Shown: piece by piece, positions 8,123 through 15,629 of the stretch
Layout of the letters: every line of letters begins with the position of its first letter
How positions within the stretch are numbered: position 1 is the stretch's first letter
Assembly (NCBI GenBank): GCA_039933015.1
Contig: JBDTOX010000096.1
Location: forward strand, 1 to 24,001
Origin: JBDTOX01 sp039933015
Lineage (GTDB): Bacteria > Pseudomonadota > Gammaproteobacteria > Burkholderiales > Methylophilaceae
Direction of reading: 5' to 3'
Length of the DNA stretch: 24,001 bases
Position numbers and translations under genes: made by a program
The notes under the pieces: generated by a model
What the model was told of the DNA's origin: nothing
The model's input: the letters and a program-made list of their open reading frames with translations, nothing else
Database searches by the model: none

Positions 8123-8159
8123 AAAGATAAAGCCCGGTCTTGCCGGGCTTTATCTTTTT
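8123..8159 (+). terminator. strong intrinsic terminator after the pilin-like gene
   Basis: A perfect 15-bp stem (arms 8123-8137 and 8143-8157) with a 5-nt TCTTG loop and a GC-rich CCCGG core ends in a T run, 15 bp after the pilin stop. The A-rich left base makes it potentially bidirectional. It isolates the pilin from the mla operon. Confidence 0.93.
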
Positions 8160-8163
8160 CTGC

Positions 8164-8193
8164 TTATACCTGTGAGCAGATTTGCATTAGAAT
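8164..8193 (+). promoter_or_regulatory. weak candidate promoter for the mla operon
   Basis: TAGAAT at 8188-8193 resembles a -10 box about 28 bp upstream of the mlaF ATG, with a poor -35 (TTATAC at 8164) at 18-bp spacing. A promoter is needed here because a strong terminator lies just upstream, but the exact site is uncertain. Confidence 0.3.
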
Positions 8194-8220
8194 AAGCCGC
8201 TTACAAAATTAGCGTTCATC

Positions 8221-9027
8221 ATGACCGACAACATCGTCGAAATCGATAATCTCTCCTTTGGCTACAAAGACCGGTTGCTGCACAAAGGCATTAATATGTC
8301 TTTCCCGCGCGGCAAGGTCGTCGCCATCATGGGCGGCAGCGGTAGCGGCAAGACCACGCTGTTACGCCTGATAGGCGGGCAGCTCAAGCCCACGCATGGT
8401 CAAGTGCTTGTTGACGGGCAAGTGGTGCATGAGCAGGATCGTTCTGGTCTTTATCGTTTGCGCCGCAAGATGGGCATGCTGTTTCAGTTGGGCGCCTTGT
8501 TTACCGATTTGTCAGTGTATGAGAATGTGGCCTTCCCCATACGGGAACACACGGATTTGCCGGAATCCATGATCCGCGATCTGGTCATGATGAAGTTGAA
8601 CGCTGTTGGCTTGCGTGGCGCACGGGACTTGAAGCCTACCGAGTTGTCTGGCGGTATGGCGCGGCGTGTTGCTCTGGCGCGTGCAGTTGCTCTGGACCCT
8701 GCGATTATCATGTATGACGAGCCATTTGCCGGTCTGGACCCTATTTCCATGGGTGTCATCTGTAACCTGATTCGCACTTTGAATGACGCGCTTGGCGCCA
8801 CTTCCCTCGTAGTGACGCATGATGTGCATGAATCATTCTCCTTTGTCGATTACGTCTATTTTGTTTCCGAAGGCGTGGTTGTGGCCGAAGGAACGCCGGA
8901 TGAATTGCGTAAGTCGGCTATGCCTTTTGTACATCAGTTTGTACATGGCGAAGTTGATGGTCCTGTGCCTTTCCACTACCCCGCACCTGACTACAAGCGG
9001 GATATGTTGCGAGGCCAGGATGATTAA
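8221..9027 (+). CDS. mlaF: phospholipid transport ABC ATPase MlaF
   Basis: Cytoplasmic ATPase of the MlaFEDB complex, which moves phospholipids between the inner membrane and the periplasmic carrier MlaC to keep the outer membrane asymmetric. The 268-residue protein has Walker A GGSGSGKTT (38-46), a Q-loop glutamine near 89, ABC signature LSGGMARR (142-149), Walker B IIMYDEPFAGLD (162-173) and an H-loop in VVTHDVHES. The signature LSGGMARR is typical of MlaF/Ttg2A. No clear ribosome-binding site is seen before the ATG. Its end overlaps the start of mlaE by 8 bp, indicating translational coupling. Confidence 0.96.
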   Translation: MTDNIVEIDNLSFGYKDRLLHKGINMSFPRGKVVAIMGGSGSGKTTLLRLIGGQLKPTHGQVLVDGQVVHEQDRSGLYRLRRKMGMLFQLGALFTDLSVYENVAFPIREHTDLPESMIRDLVMMKLNAVGLRGARDLKPTELSGGMARRVALARAVALDPAIIMYDEPFAGLDPISMGVICNLIRTLNDALGATSLVVTHDVHESFSFVDYVYFVSEGVVVAEGTPDELRKSAMPFVHQFVHGEVDGPVPFHYPAPDYKRDMLRGQDD

Positions 9028-9811
9028 GCGTTTGGGTGCGGTATTGCGCGGCATTGGGCATCGTTTGATTGATCGCCTGTGGCGTTTAGGCGCTGGCGCG
9101 CGCTTTTTCTTTTACATCCTGGTGTATTCCGGGGAAAGCTTTCGCCGCATACATTTGACGATTCGTGAAATTTATTTTACGGGTGTGCTGTCGCTTATCA
9201 TTATCCTGGTGTCTGCTTTATTTGTGGGCATGGTACTAGGCTTGCAGGGCTATAACACCTTGCAGCGATATGGCTCATCAGAAGCCATCGGCGTGTTGGT
9301 GGCACTGTCCTTGGTCCGGGAGCTTGGCCCCGTAGTAACGGCATTGCTGTTTGCAGGGCGTGCCGGTACCGCGATTACCGCGGAAATTGGCTTGATGAAA
9401 GCCACTGAGCAGCTATCAGCAATGGAAATGATGGCGGTGAGTCCAATTGCCCGCGTTGTGGCACCGCGATTCTGGGCGGGGGTAGTATCCATGCCTTTCC
9501 TGGCAGCCATGTTCTCAATGGTGGGCGTATTGGGCGGCTATCTGGTGGCAGTGCCATTGATTGGCGTGGATAACGGCGCTTTCTGGTCACAAATGCAAGC
9601 TACCGTGGATTTTAGAGAAGATATTGTGAACGGTGTCATCAAAAGCCTGGTGTTCGGCGTTGCTTGTACAATGATTGCATTATTTGAAGGTTTCGATGCA
9701 CCACCTACGGCTGAAGGTGTCAGCCGGGCCACCACGCGTACGGTGGTGAATTCCTCGTTGACAGTATTGGCGCTGGATTTTGTATTAACTTCGTTCATGT
9801 TGGGCGCATAA
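9020..9811 (+). CDS. mlaE: phospholipid transport ABC permease MlaE
   Basis: Inner-membrane permease of the Mla complex, 263 residues with about five to six hydrophobic segments. The diagnostic MlaE motif RELGPVVTALLFAGRAG begins at residue 100. The C-terminal region contains the conserved GFDAPPTAEGVSRATTRTVV segment. The open frame extends 67 codons upstream inside mlaF, but the ATG at 9020 (protein start MIKRLG) matches the family N-terminus and gives an 8-bp overlap with the mlaF stop. mlaD follows after 47 bp. Confidence 0.95.
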   Translation: MIKRLGAVLRGIGHRLIDRLWRLGAGARFFFYILVYSGESFRRIHLTIREIYFTGVLSLIIILVSALFVGMVLGLQGYNTLQRYGSSEAIGVLVALSLVRELGPVVTALLFAGRAGTAITAEIGLMKATEQLSAMEMMAVSPIARVVAPRFWAGVVSMPFLAAMFSMVGVLGGYLVAVPLIGVDNGAFWSQMQATVDFREDIVNGVIKSLVFGVACTMIALFEGFDAPPTAEGVSRATTRTVVNSSLTVLALDFVLTSFMLGA

Positions 9812-9858
9812 AACAAGATGGCTATTGAAAATACCCGAGCAGAAGCATTGGAGGAAAA

Positions 9859-10329
9859 ATGGAACGGACAACGATAGATTTATGGGTGGGGATATTTGTC
9901 GCGGCTGGTGTTGCCGCCTTACTGGGTTTGGCCATGAAAGTGGGAAATCTGACAACCAGCAGTATAGGCGAAACATACACTGTGACAGCGGCCTTTGAAA
10001 ATATTGGCGGGCTCAAGTCGCGCGCACCAGTCAAGAGCGCAGGCGTCGTGGTCGGTCGTGTGGATGATATACGGTTTGATACCAAGATCTACGAGGCTTT
10101 GGTAACTATCAAGATCGATAAGCGTTATGCTTTCCCGAAAGATACCTTTGCCAATATTTACACGGCTGGCTTGCTCGGTGAGCAGTACGTAGGTCTTGAA
10201 GCGGGCGGTGATCCGGATGCGTTGCAGAATGGTGATAAAATCACACACACGCAAGATGCTGTCGTTTTGGAAAAGATGATTAGTCAATTCCTGTATAGCA
10301 AGGCGTCTGAAACAAACGATAAAAAATAG
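9859..10329 (+). CDS. mlaD: MCE-domain lipid-binding protein MlaD
   Basis: Membrane-anchored periplasmic MCE protein. In characterised Mla systems it forms a hexameric ring on MlaFE with a central hydrophobic pore for lipid. The 156-residue protein has one N-terminal TM anchor (about 8-26), one MCE domain (about 38-118, containing the conserved GLKSRAPVKSAGVVVGRV segment) and a short polar tail. A strong GGAGG ribosome-binding site precedes the ATG. mlaC begins 8 bp after its stop. Confidence 0.95.
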   Translation: MERTTIDLWVGIFVAAGVAALLGLAMKVGNLTTSSIGETYTVTAAFENIGGLKSRAPVKSAGVVVGRVDDIRFDTKIYEALVTIKIDKRYAFPKDTFANIYTAGLLGEQYVGLEAGGDPDALQNGDKITHTQDAVVLEKMISQFLYSKASETNDKK

Positions 10330-10337
10330 GTGAATGA

Positions 10338-10955
10338 ATGATGAAAAACTGTATTAAATTATTATTGAGTTTGGCTCTGGTCGCCTTTGCGCATGGTGCG
10401 ATGGCAGAAGTTGCGCCTGATGTGCTGGTGAAAAGCACGGCTGATGAAGTGCTGGCAATTGTCAAAAAAGATAAAGATATCCAGAACGGCGATCAGAAAA
10501 AAATCTACGCATTGGCGGAAGAGAAAATTCTGCCTAACTTCAATTTTGATCGTGTGAGTCGCATGGTATTGGGCAAGTACTGGAATGGCGCCACCAAAGA
10601 GCAGCAGGAGGCTTTTCAGCGCGAGTTCCGCAGCCTGATGTTGCGTACCTATTCCACCGCTTTATCCAAATATCGCAACCAGACCATTGAATTTAAGCCT
10701 CTGCGCGCGCAACCAAACGATACAGAAGTCACAGTCAGAACGCAGATTTTGCAACCTGGTGGCCAGCCGGTTGGCGTAGATTACAGCTTGGAAAAAAGAG
10801 CGGAAGGCTGGAAGGTTTACGATATTGTGATTGAAGGTGTAAGCCTGGTTACCAATTATCGCGGCCAATTTAGCAATGAAATCCGTCAATCCGGTATGGA
10901 TGGCCTGATTCAAAAGCTGGCTGAGAAAAACAAAAATGCCGGTAGCAGTAAATAA
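10338..10955 (+). CDS. mlaC: periplasmic phospholipid-binding protein MlaC
   Basis: Soluble periplasmic shuttle that carries phospholipid between the outer-membrane Mla component and MlaD. The 205-residue precursor has a Sec signal peptide (MMKNCIKLLLSLALVAFAHG, cleavage after AMA near residue 23) and the Tol-Toluene tolerance (Ttg2D) fold sequence. Conserved stretches include FDRVSRMVLGKYW and the VSLVTNYRGQF segment near the C-terminus. ATGs at 10338 and 10341 are both possible and differ by one residue. Its place directly after mlaD supports the call. Confidence 0.94.
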   Translation: MMKNCIKLLLSLALVAFAHGAMAEVAPDVLVKSTADEVLAIVKKDKDIQNGDQKKIYALAEEKILPNFNFDRVSRMVLGKYWNGATKEQQEAFQREFRSLMLRTYSTALSKYRNQTIEFKPLRAQPNDTEVTVRTQILQPGGQPVGVDYSLEKRAEGWKVYDIVIEGVSLVTNYRGQFSNEIRQSGMDGLIQKLAEKNKNAGSSK

Positions 10956-11000
10956 GTTTTCATCAAAAGCAAAGATTCACTCTTAAATAGTAGAAACCCA

Positions 11001-11294
11001 TTGGCACAAATTAGACAAGAAGGTACACGTTGGCTGGTAAGCGGCGCCATGACCATGGCAGAGGTCAGTGCGTTACTTGCGCAGAGCGCTGCCTTGCCCG
11101 TCACTAACAAGCTGGAAGTGGATCTTGCTGAAGTGACCGATGTGGATACGGCGACGATCAGTCTGTTGTTTGAGTGGTTGCGACAAGCATGTGCGCGTAA
11201 ATGCAAGGTCACTTTCGCGCATTTGCCGGAGAACCTGGTCAGCCTGGCTACAGTTTACGGAGTTTTTGAGCTCTTGCCACAAGAACCGCATTGA
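11001..11294 (+). CDS. mlaB: STAS-domain protein MlaB
   Basis: Small cytoplasmic STAS-domain subunit that binds MlaF and is needed for assembly or activity of the transporter. The 97-residue protein shows the STAS pattern: a beta strand (WLVSGAMTM), the core LEVDLAEVTDVDTATISLLFEWLRQA with the Asp-x-Asp-Thr-Ala loop, and the VSLATVYGVFELLP tail. No upstream ATG is in frame near the conserved N-terminus, so TTG at 11001 is the likely start; ATG at 11049 would remove the first strand. A weak purine-rich GTAGAAA precedes it. It closes the mlaFEDCB cluster. Confidence 0.88.
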   Translation: MAQIRQEGTRWLVSGAMTMAEVSALLAQSAALPVTNKLEVDLAEVTDVDTATISLLFEWLRQACARKCKVTFAHLPENLVSLATVYGVFELLPQEPH

Positions 11295-11326
11295 GCTTCT
11301 GGCGCTAGCCTAAGCCCTTTCCTACG

Positions 11327-12229
11327 ATGATTCCCGCGATTAAAATTGAGCAGGTCCACAAATATTTCGGTGCATTGCATGCACTGAAAGGAATAGACCT
11401 GACCATAGAACAAGGCGAGTTTTTTGCTTTGCTGGGCCCCAATGGTGCGGGTAAATCAACCCTGATTAATATGCTGGCAGGACTGTTGCGGCCAAGCAGC
11501 GGTAAGCTTTCAGTCCTGGGTTTCGATGTTCAGGATCAATATAGACAGGCGCGCCAGGCGCTAGGTGTAGTGCCGCAGGAGCTGGTGTTTGACCCGTTCT
11601 TCAATGTGCGCGAAATGCTGCGTTTTCAGGCGGGCTATTTTGGGCGTGGGCGTGAAAATGATGCCTGGATTGATGAAGTCATCGAGGGCCTGGGCCTGAC
11701 TGACAAAGCCCACACCAACATGCGCCGCTTGTCCGGCGGCATGAAACGCCGCGCATTGATCGCCCAAGCACTGGCGCACAAGCCGCCAGTAGTGGTGCTG
11801 GATGAGCCTACCGCAGGCGTGGATGTAGAGTTGCGCCAAATGTTATGGGAGTTCATTAAACGGCTCAATCGCGATGGGCATACGATTATCCTCACCACAC
11901 ATTATCTGGAAGAAGCAGAGATTTTGTGTTCTCGCGTAGCCATGATGAAGCAGGGCGAGATCATCGCGTTGGATAGCACGTCCAATTTGCTCAACCGGTT
12001 TCCCGGTAAAAATTTGCGCCTCAAGCTTGGTTCCGGGCCATTGCCTCCGAGCATGCTACCGGTGCTGCGAGCAGAGGGTAACGGCGTCTATACGCTGTCT
12101 TTGAACGAGCTGACACAGATTGAATTTGTACTGGCAGAGTTAAGGAATGCCAATATCACTGTCGAGGATTTACAGCTGACCGAAGCTGATCTTGAAGATG
12201 TATTTGTTGATTTGGTAGGGCGTTCATGA
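11327..12229 (+). CDS. ABC-2 type exporter ATPase (YadG/CcmA-like)
   Basis: ATP-binding subunit of an ABC-2 type exporter, with the permease as its immediate partner. The 300-residue protein has Walker A GPNGAGKST (37-45), Q-loop VPQE (about 82-85), signature LSGGMK (135-140), Walker B VVVLDEPTAGVD (155-166) and H-loop TTHYLEEAE. A C-terminal accessory segment of about 80 residues follows, as in drug/polysaccharide-type ABC-2 ATPases. The substrate is unknown: YadGH homologues are conserved but poorly characterised. It overlaps the permease by 4 bp (ATGA). It sits between mlaB and ibaG, where betaproteobacteria often carry such a pair. Confidence 0.9.
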   Translation: MIPAIKIEQVHKYFGALHALKGIDLTIEQGEFFALLGPNGAGKSTLINMLAGLLRPSSGKLSVLGFDVQDQYRQARQALGVVPQELVFDPFFNVREMLRFQAGYFGRGRENDAWIDEVIEGLGLTDKAHTNMRRLSGGMKRRALIAQALAHKPPVVVLDEPTAGVDVELRQMLWEFIKRLNRDGHTIILTTHYLEEAEILCSRVAMMKQGEIIALDSTSNLLNRFPGKNLRLKLGSGPLPPSMLPVLRAEGNGVYTLSLNELTQIEFVLAELRNANITVEDLQLTEADLEDVFVDLVGRS

Positions 12230-13002
12230 ACTTGATCAATGCTCGTATGCGAGGCCCCTGGACGTTATTCAAAAAAGAGCTGTTACGTTTCTGGCGTGTG
12301 AGTTTCCAGACCGTGGCCGCCCCGGTCATGACGGCACTTTTGTATTTGCTGATTTTTTCACATGTACTGGAAGCCCATGTGCAGGTTTATCCTGGTGTGG
12401 CCTATACGGCTTTCCTGATTCCTGGCTTGATCATGATGTCCTTATTGCAAAACGCTTTTGCCAATAGCTCTTCCAGCTTGATCCAGTCCAAGGTCATGGG
12501 GAATGTAATTTTTGTATTGCTGACTCCAATTTCCTACTTGGAATTTTTCCTGGCTTTCCTCACCGCATCCATCATTCGCGGCTTGGTGGTCGGGCTGTGT
12601 ATATATTTGGTTGCAATTATTTTTGTGGATCTGCCAATGGTACATCCATGGCTGATCCTGGCATTTGCCGTAATGGGTAGTGCGATGCTCGGTACTTTTG
12701 GCATTATTGCCGGTATCTGGGCGGATAAATTTGACCAGATGGCGGCTTTCCAGAATTTTATTATCATGCCTCTGTCCTTTTTATCCGGCGTGTTTTACTC
12801 GATTCACTCCTTGCCACCGTTTTGGCAAAAAGTGTCACAGTTGAACCCTTTCTTTTATATGATTGATGGCTTTCGCTATGGTTTTTTTGGGGTGGGTGAC
12901 GTCTCGCCAGCGATTAGTCTTAGCATTGTCTGCGCCAGCTTTTTTGGCCTATCATGGTTAACTTTAAGTATGCTGAAGTCGGGCTATAAACTACGGGGAT
13001 AA
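12226..13002 (+). CDS. ABC-2 type transporter permease (YadH-like)
   Basis: Membrane subunit of the exporter whose ATPase overlaps it by 4 bp. The 258-residue protein has an N-terminal amphipathic WTLFKKELLRFWRV segment, about six TM helices and the ABC-2 signature region LSFLSGVFYSIHSLPPFWQ followed by NPFFYMIDGFRYGFFG. These are characteristic of the ABC2_membrane/YadH family. The substrate cannot be read from sequence; lipid-linked or envelope-related compounds are plausible from the neighbours, but that is only inference. Confidence 0.9.
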   Translation: MNLINARMRGPWTLFKKELLRFWRVSFQTVAAPVMTALLYLLIFSHVLEAHVQVYPGVAYTAFLIPGLIMMSLLQNAFANSSSSLIQSKVMGNVIFVLLTPISYLEFFLAFLTASIIRGLVVGLCIYLVAIIFVDLPMVHPWLILAFAVMGSAMLGTFGIIAGIWADKFDQMAAFQNFIIMPLSFLSGVFYSIHSLPPFWQKVSQLNPFFYMIDGFRYGFFGVGDVSPAISLSIVCASFFGLSWLTLSMLKSGYKLRG

Positions 13003-13018
13003 CGATGGATTTGAAATC

Positions 13019-13267
13019 ATGTTGACTGCATTAGAGTTAAAAAATTACATCATGCAAGGCTTGGCTTGTGAGCATGTGGAAGTCTTGGGTGATGATGGCC
13101 AGCATTTTGAAGCAGTCATTGTCAGCCCGCTATTTACCGGTAAAAACATGGTACAGCAGCATCAACTGGTCTATCAGGCTTTGGGCGATCGCATGCGTGC
13201 GGAAATTCACGCGCTTTCAATGCGCACCTTCACACCTGAAGCCTGGAACACCAGGGGCTTGGGCTGA
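13019..13267 (+). CDS. ibaG: BolA-family protein IbaG (YrbA)
   Basis: The 82-residue BolA-like protein belongs to the family that pairs with monothiol glutaredoxins to coordinate or traffic [2Fe-2S] clusters. The BolA fold is visible as the strand VEVLGDDGQHFEAVIVSPLF, the helix and turn KNMVQQHQLVYQALGD, and the C-terminal AEIHALSMRTFTPEAW containing the invariant His. In E. coli ibaG also sits between mlaB and murA. Here the partner-type glutaredoxin gene grxD follows within 71 bp, so the two are probably co-transcribed and may act together. Confidence 0.93.
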   Translation: MLTALELKNYIMQGLACEHVEVLGDDGQHFEAVIVSPLFTGKNMVQQHQLVYQALGDRMRAEIHALSMRTFTPEAWNTRGLG

Positions 13268-13337
13268 ATTGGCCGTCAGATAAGCCTGGGCACGAATTTA
13301 ATCGCGCCGGCAAAGAAAATTTAAATGGAGAAATGAA

Positions 13338-13655
13338 ATGGATACTCAAGAAATTATTCGTAATCAAGTGACGACTAACCCCGTTGTGCTTTACATGAAA
13401 GGTAACCCGAAATTTCCGCAATGCGGATTTTCCGGCTTAGCTATCCAGATTCTGCAAGCATGCGACGTTACCAATCTGGTCACTGTTGATGTGCTCGCTG
13501 ACTCTGCCATTCGTGAAGGTATCAAGACTTATTCTAGCTGGCCTACCATACCGCAACTTTATATCAACGGCGAGTTTGTTGGCGGCTCAGATATCATACG
13601 TGACCTGTATAGCCAGGGTGAGCTTCAGAAAATGCTGCAAAAAGCAGCGGCTTAA
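13338..13655 (+). CDS. grxD: monothiol glutaredoxin Grx4/GrxD
   Basis: The 105-residue CGFS-type glutaredoxin binds a glutathione-coordinated [2Fe-2S] cluster between two monomers, or with a BolA partner, and delivers clusters. The active site CGFS is at 29-32 in the context KFPQCGFSG. The glutathione-binding WPTIPQ (about 68-73) and GGSD (about 82-85) motifs are present. A GGAG ribosome-binding site lies shortly before the ATG. The TAA stop directly abuts the TTG start of murA. Confidence 0.96.
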   Translation: MDTQEIIRNQVTTNPVVLYMKGNPKFPQCGFSGLAIQILQACDVTNLVTVDVLADSAIREGIKTYSSWPTIPQLYINGEFVGGSDIIRDLYSQGELQKMLQKAAA

Positions 13656-14909
13656 TTGGATAAGCTTGTTATAGAAGGTGGAATAGCGCTCAGGGGCGAG
13701 GTACGCATTTCTGGCGCCAAGAATGCGGCGCTACCTATCTTATGCGCGGCGTTGCTCGCAGAAACACCTTTGAAGCTCTGCAACGTGCCTGATTTGCGTG
13801 ATGTCGGTACGACATACACGCTACTTCAGCATATGGGAGTCCAGATTGCACTTGGCGATGATAACTGTGTGACATTGGACGCCAGCAATATCCATACGCA
13901 AGAAGCGCCCTACGAAATGGTGAAAACCATGCGTGCTTCGATTCTGGTGCTAGGCCCTTTGCTGGCCCGCTTTGGGCATGCCCGCGTTTCACTGCCGGGC
14001 GGCTGTGCCATTGGCTCACGCCCCGTGGATTTGCACATCAAAGGCTTGCAAGCCATGGGTGCCGAGATCCATATCGAGCATGGTTATATCGAAGCGCGGG
14101 CAAGCAGGTTAAAAGGTGCGCGCATTTTCATGGATTTGGTCACTGTAACCGGCACCGAAAATCTCATGATGGCTGCCGCGTTGGCGGACGGCACGACAGT
14201 GCTGGAAAATGCCGCACGTGAGCCAGAAGTCGTGGACATGGCCGAATGCCTGATCAAAATGGGCGCGCGCATCGAAGGTGCAGGTACTGATGTAATTACA
14301 GTACACGGAGTTGAGCGTTTGCAGGGTGCCGAGCACGAGATCGTATGCGACCGCATTGAGGCTGGTACTTATCTGGTCGCCGCGGCAATGACCGGCGGCA
14401 GCATTACCTTGCATAATGCGCGTGCGGATTTACTGGACGCCGTGATTGATAAGTTGCGCGAAGCTGGTGCGGCGATTGAGCATGACGCCAATACCATTTC
14501 AATCAAAAGCTCCGGCAAGCTGAAGTCAGTGAATCTGCGCACAGCGCCACATCCGGCTTTTCCTACCGATATGCAGGCGCAGTTCATGGCGTTGAACACG
14601 GTTGCGGATGGTGTGGCACGCATTACTGAGACCATCTTTGAGAACCGTTTTATGCATGTGCAGGAGATGCAACGTCTGGGCGCAGAGATCGAAGTCGAAG
14701 GTAATACCGCTATCGTGCGCGGCGTTGAGTACTTGGATGGTGCTACCGTCATGGCGACAGACTTGCGTGCATCGGCCAGCCTGGTATTGGCGGGTTTGGT
14801 GGCGCGTGGTGAAACTACGATAGAACGCATTTATCATATTGATCGTGGTTATGAGCATATTGAAGAGAAGCTGACGCAACTGGGCGCGCGTATACGTCGC
14901 GTAAGCTAA
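13656..14909 (+). CDS. murA: UDP-N-acetylglucosamine 1-carboxyvinyltransferase MurA
   Basis: First committed step of peptidoglycan synthesis: transfers enolpyruvate from PEP to UDP-GlcNAc in the cytoplasm; target of fosfomycin. The 417-residue protein has the substrate-binding Lys22-Asn23 in RISGAKNAALP and the catalytic loop PGGCAIGSRP with Cys117, the cysteine alkylated by fosfomycin. Asp replaces this Cys in naturally resistant enzymes, so this one has the sensitive-type residue. The start is TTG at 13656, directly after the grxD stop, because the family N-terminus MDKL(V/I)IEGG begins exactly there. No independent ribosome-binding site is evident, suggesting translation coupled to grxD. 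Confidence 0.96.
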   Translation: MDKLVIEGGIALRGEVRISGAKNAALPILCAALLAETPLKLCNVPDLRDVGTTYTLLQHMGVQIALGDDNCVTLDASNIHTQEAPYEMVKTMRASILVLGPLLARFGHARVSLPGGCAIGSRPVDLHIKGLQAMGAEIHIEHGYIEARASRLKGARIFMDLVTVTGTENLMMAAALADGTTVLENAAREPEVVDMAECLIKMGARIEGAGTDVITVHGVERLQGAEHEIVCDRIEAGTYLVAAAMTGGSITLHNARADLLDAVIDKLREAGAAIEHDANTISIKSSGKLKSVNLRTAPHPAFPTDMQAQFMALNTVADGVARITETIFENRFMHVQEMQRLGAEIEVEGNTAIVRGVEYLDGATVMATDLRASASLVLAGLVARGETTIERIYHIDRGYEHIEEKLTQLGARIRRVS

Positions 14910-14955
14910 TAATGACCAAGCTGGCAAAGCAGTACTAACTGGAAAAGCAAAAATA

Positions 14956-15612
14956 ATGATTACGATCGCCCTATCCAAGGGTCGAATTTTTGAAGAAACG
15001 ACACCTCTGCTGGCGGCGGCTGGCATCACTGCACTTGAAGATCCAGAATCTTCGCGCAAGCTGATTTTGCCGACCAACCGCCCTGATGTACGTTTGATTA
15101 TCGTGCGCGCTACGGATGTGCCGACCTATGTGCAATACGGTGCCGCTGATCTGGGTATCGCTGGTAAGGATGTGCTCAATGAGCATGGCGGCGAGGGCTT
15201 GTACCAGCCGCTAGACCTGAAAATAGCGCGTTGCAAGATGATGGTGGCTGTGCGCGAAGATTTTGATTATTTCGGCTCGCTACGCCAAGGCGCGCGTTTG
15301 AAAGTCGTTACAAAATATGTGAAAGCCGCGCGCGAGCACTTTGCTGACAAGGGCATGCATGTCGATTTGATCAAGCTTTATGGCTCGATGGAGCTGGGCC
15401 CACTGGTTGGGCTGGCGGATGCAATTGTTGACCTGGTGAGTACCGGTGGTACTTTGCGCGCTAATAATCTGAAGGCAGTAGAAGAGATTGCCGACATCAG
15501 TTCGCGTCTTGTGGTTAACCAGGCTTCGCTGAAACTCAAGCGCAACGCCTTGCAGCCGATAATGGATGCGTTTGCCCGAGCCGTAGCCGAAAATGAAAAG
15601 AGACAAGGTTAA
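14956..15612 (+). CDS. hisG: ATP phosphoribosyltransferase, short form HisG(S)
   Basis: First step of histidine biosynthesis: condenses ATP with PRPP to give phosphoribosyl-ATP. The 218-residue protein is the short form without the C-terminal regulatory domain of the roughly 300-residue enzyme, so it should need HisZ (HisRS-like) for activity and feedback control. Characteristic segments are IALSKGRIFEET at the start, DLGIAGKDVL, and the PRPP-binding VDLVSTGGTLRANNL region. hisZ is not in the window; in betaproteobacteria it is commonly encoded elsewhere. It starts 46 bp after murA and 17 bp before hisD, so a murA-hisGDC transcript is likely. Confidence 0.95.
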   Translation: MITIALSKGRIFEETTPLLAAAGITALEDPESSRKLILPTNRPDVRLIIVRATDVPTYVQYGAADLGIAGKDVLNEHGGEGLYQPLDLKIARCKMMVAVREDFDYFGSLRQGARLKVVTKYVKAAREHFADKGMHVDLIKLYGSMELGPLVGLADAIVDLVSTGGTLRANNLKAVEEIADISSRLVVNQASLKLKRNALQPIMDAFARAVAENEKRQG

Positions 15613-15629
15613 GCCATGAGGTGTAATAA

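Noticed and set aside
8819..9019. 67-codon upstream extension of the mlaE frame
   Set aside because: It lies wholly inside mlaF, does not resemble MlaE, and the ATG at 9020 matches the family N-terminus.
9818..9877. 19-codon ORF between mlaE and mlaD running across the mlaD start
   Set aside because: It has no ribosome-binding site, and its later codons are just the mlaD Shine-Dalgarno region read in another frame. There is no sign of selection visible from one sequence.
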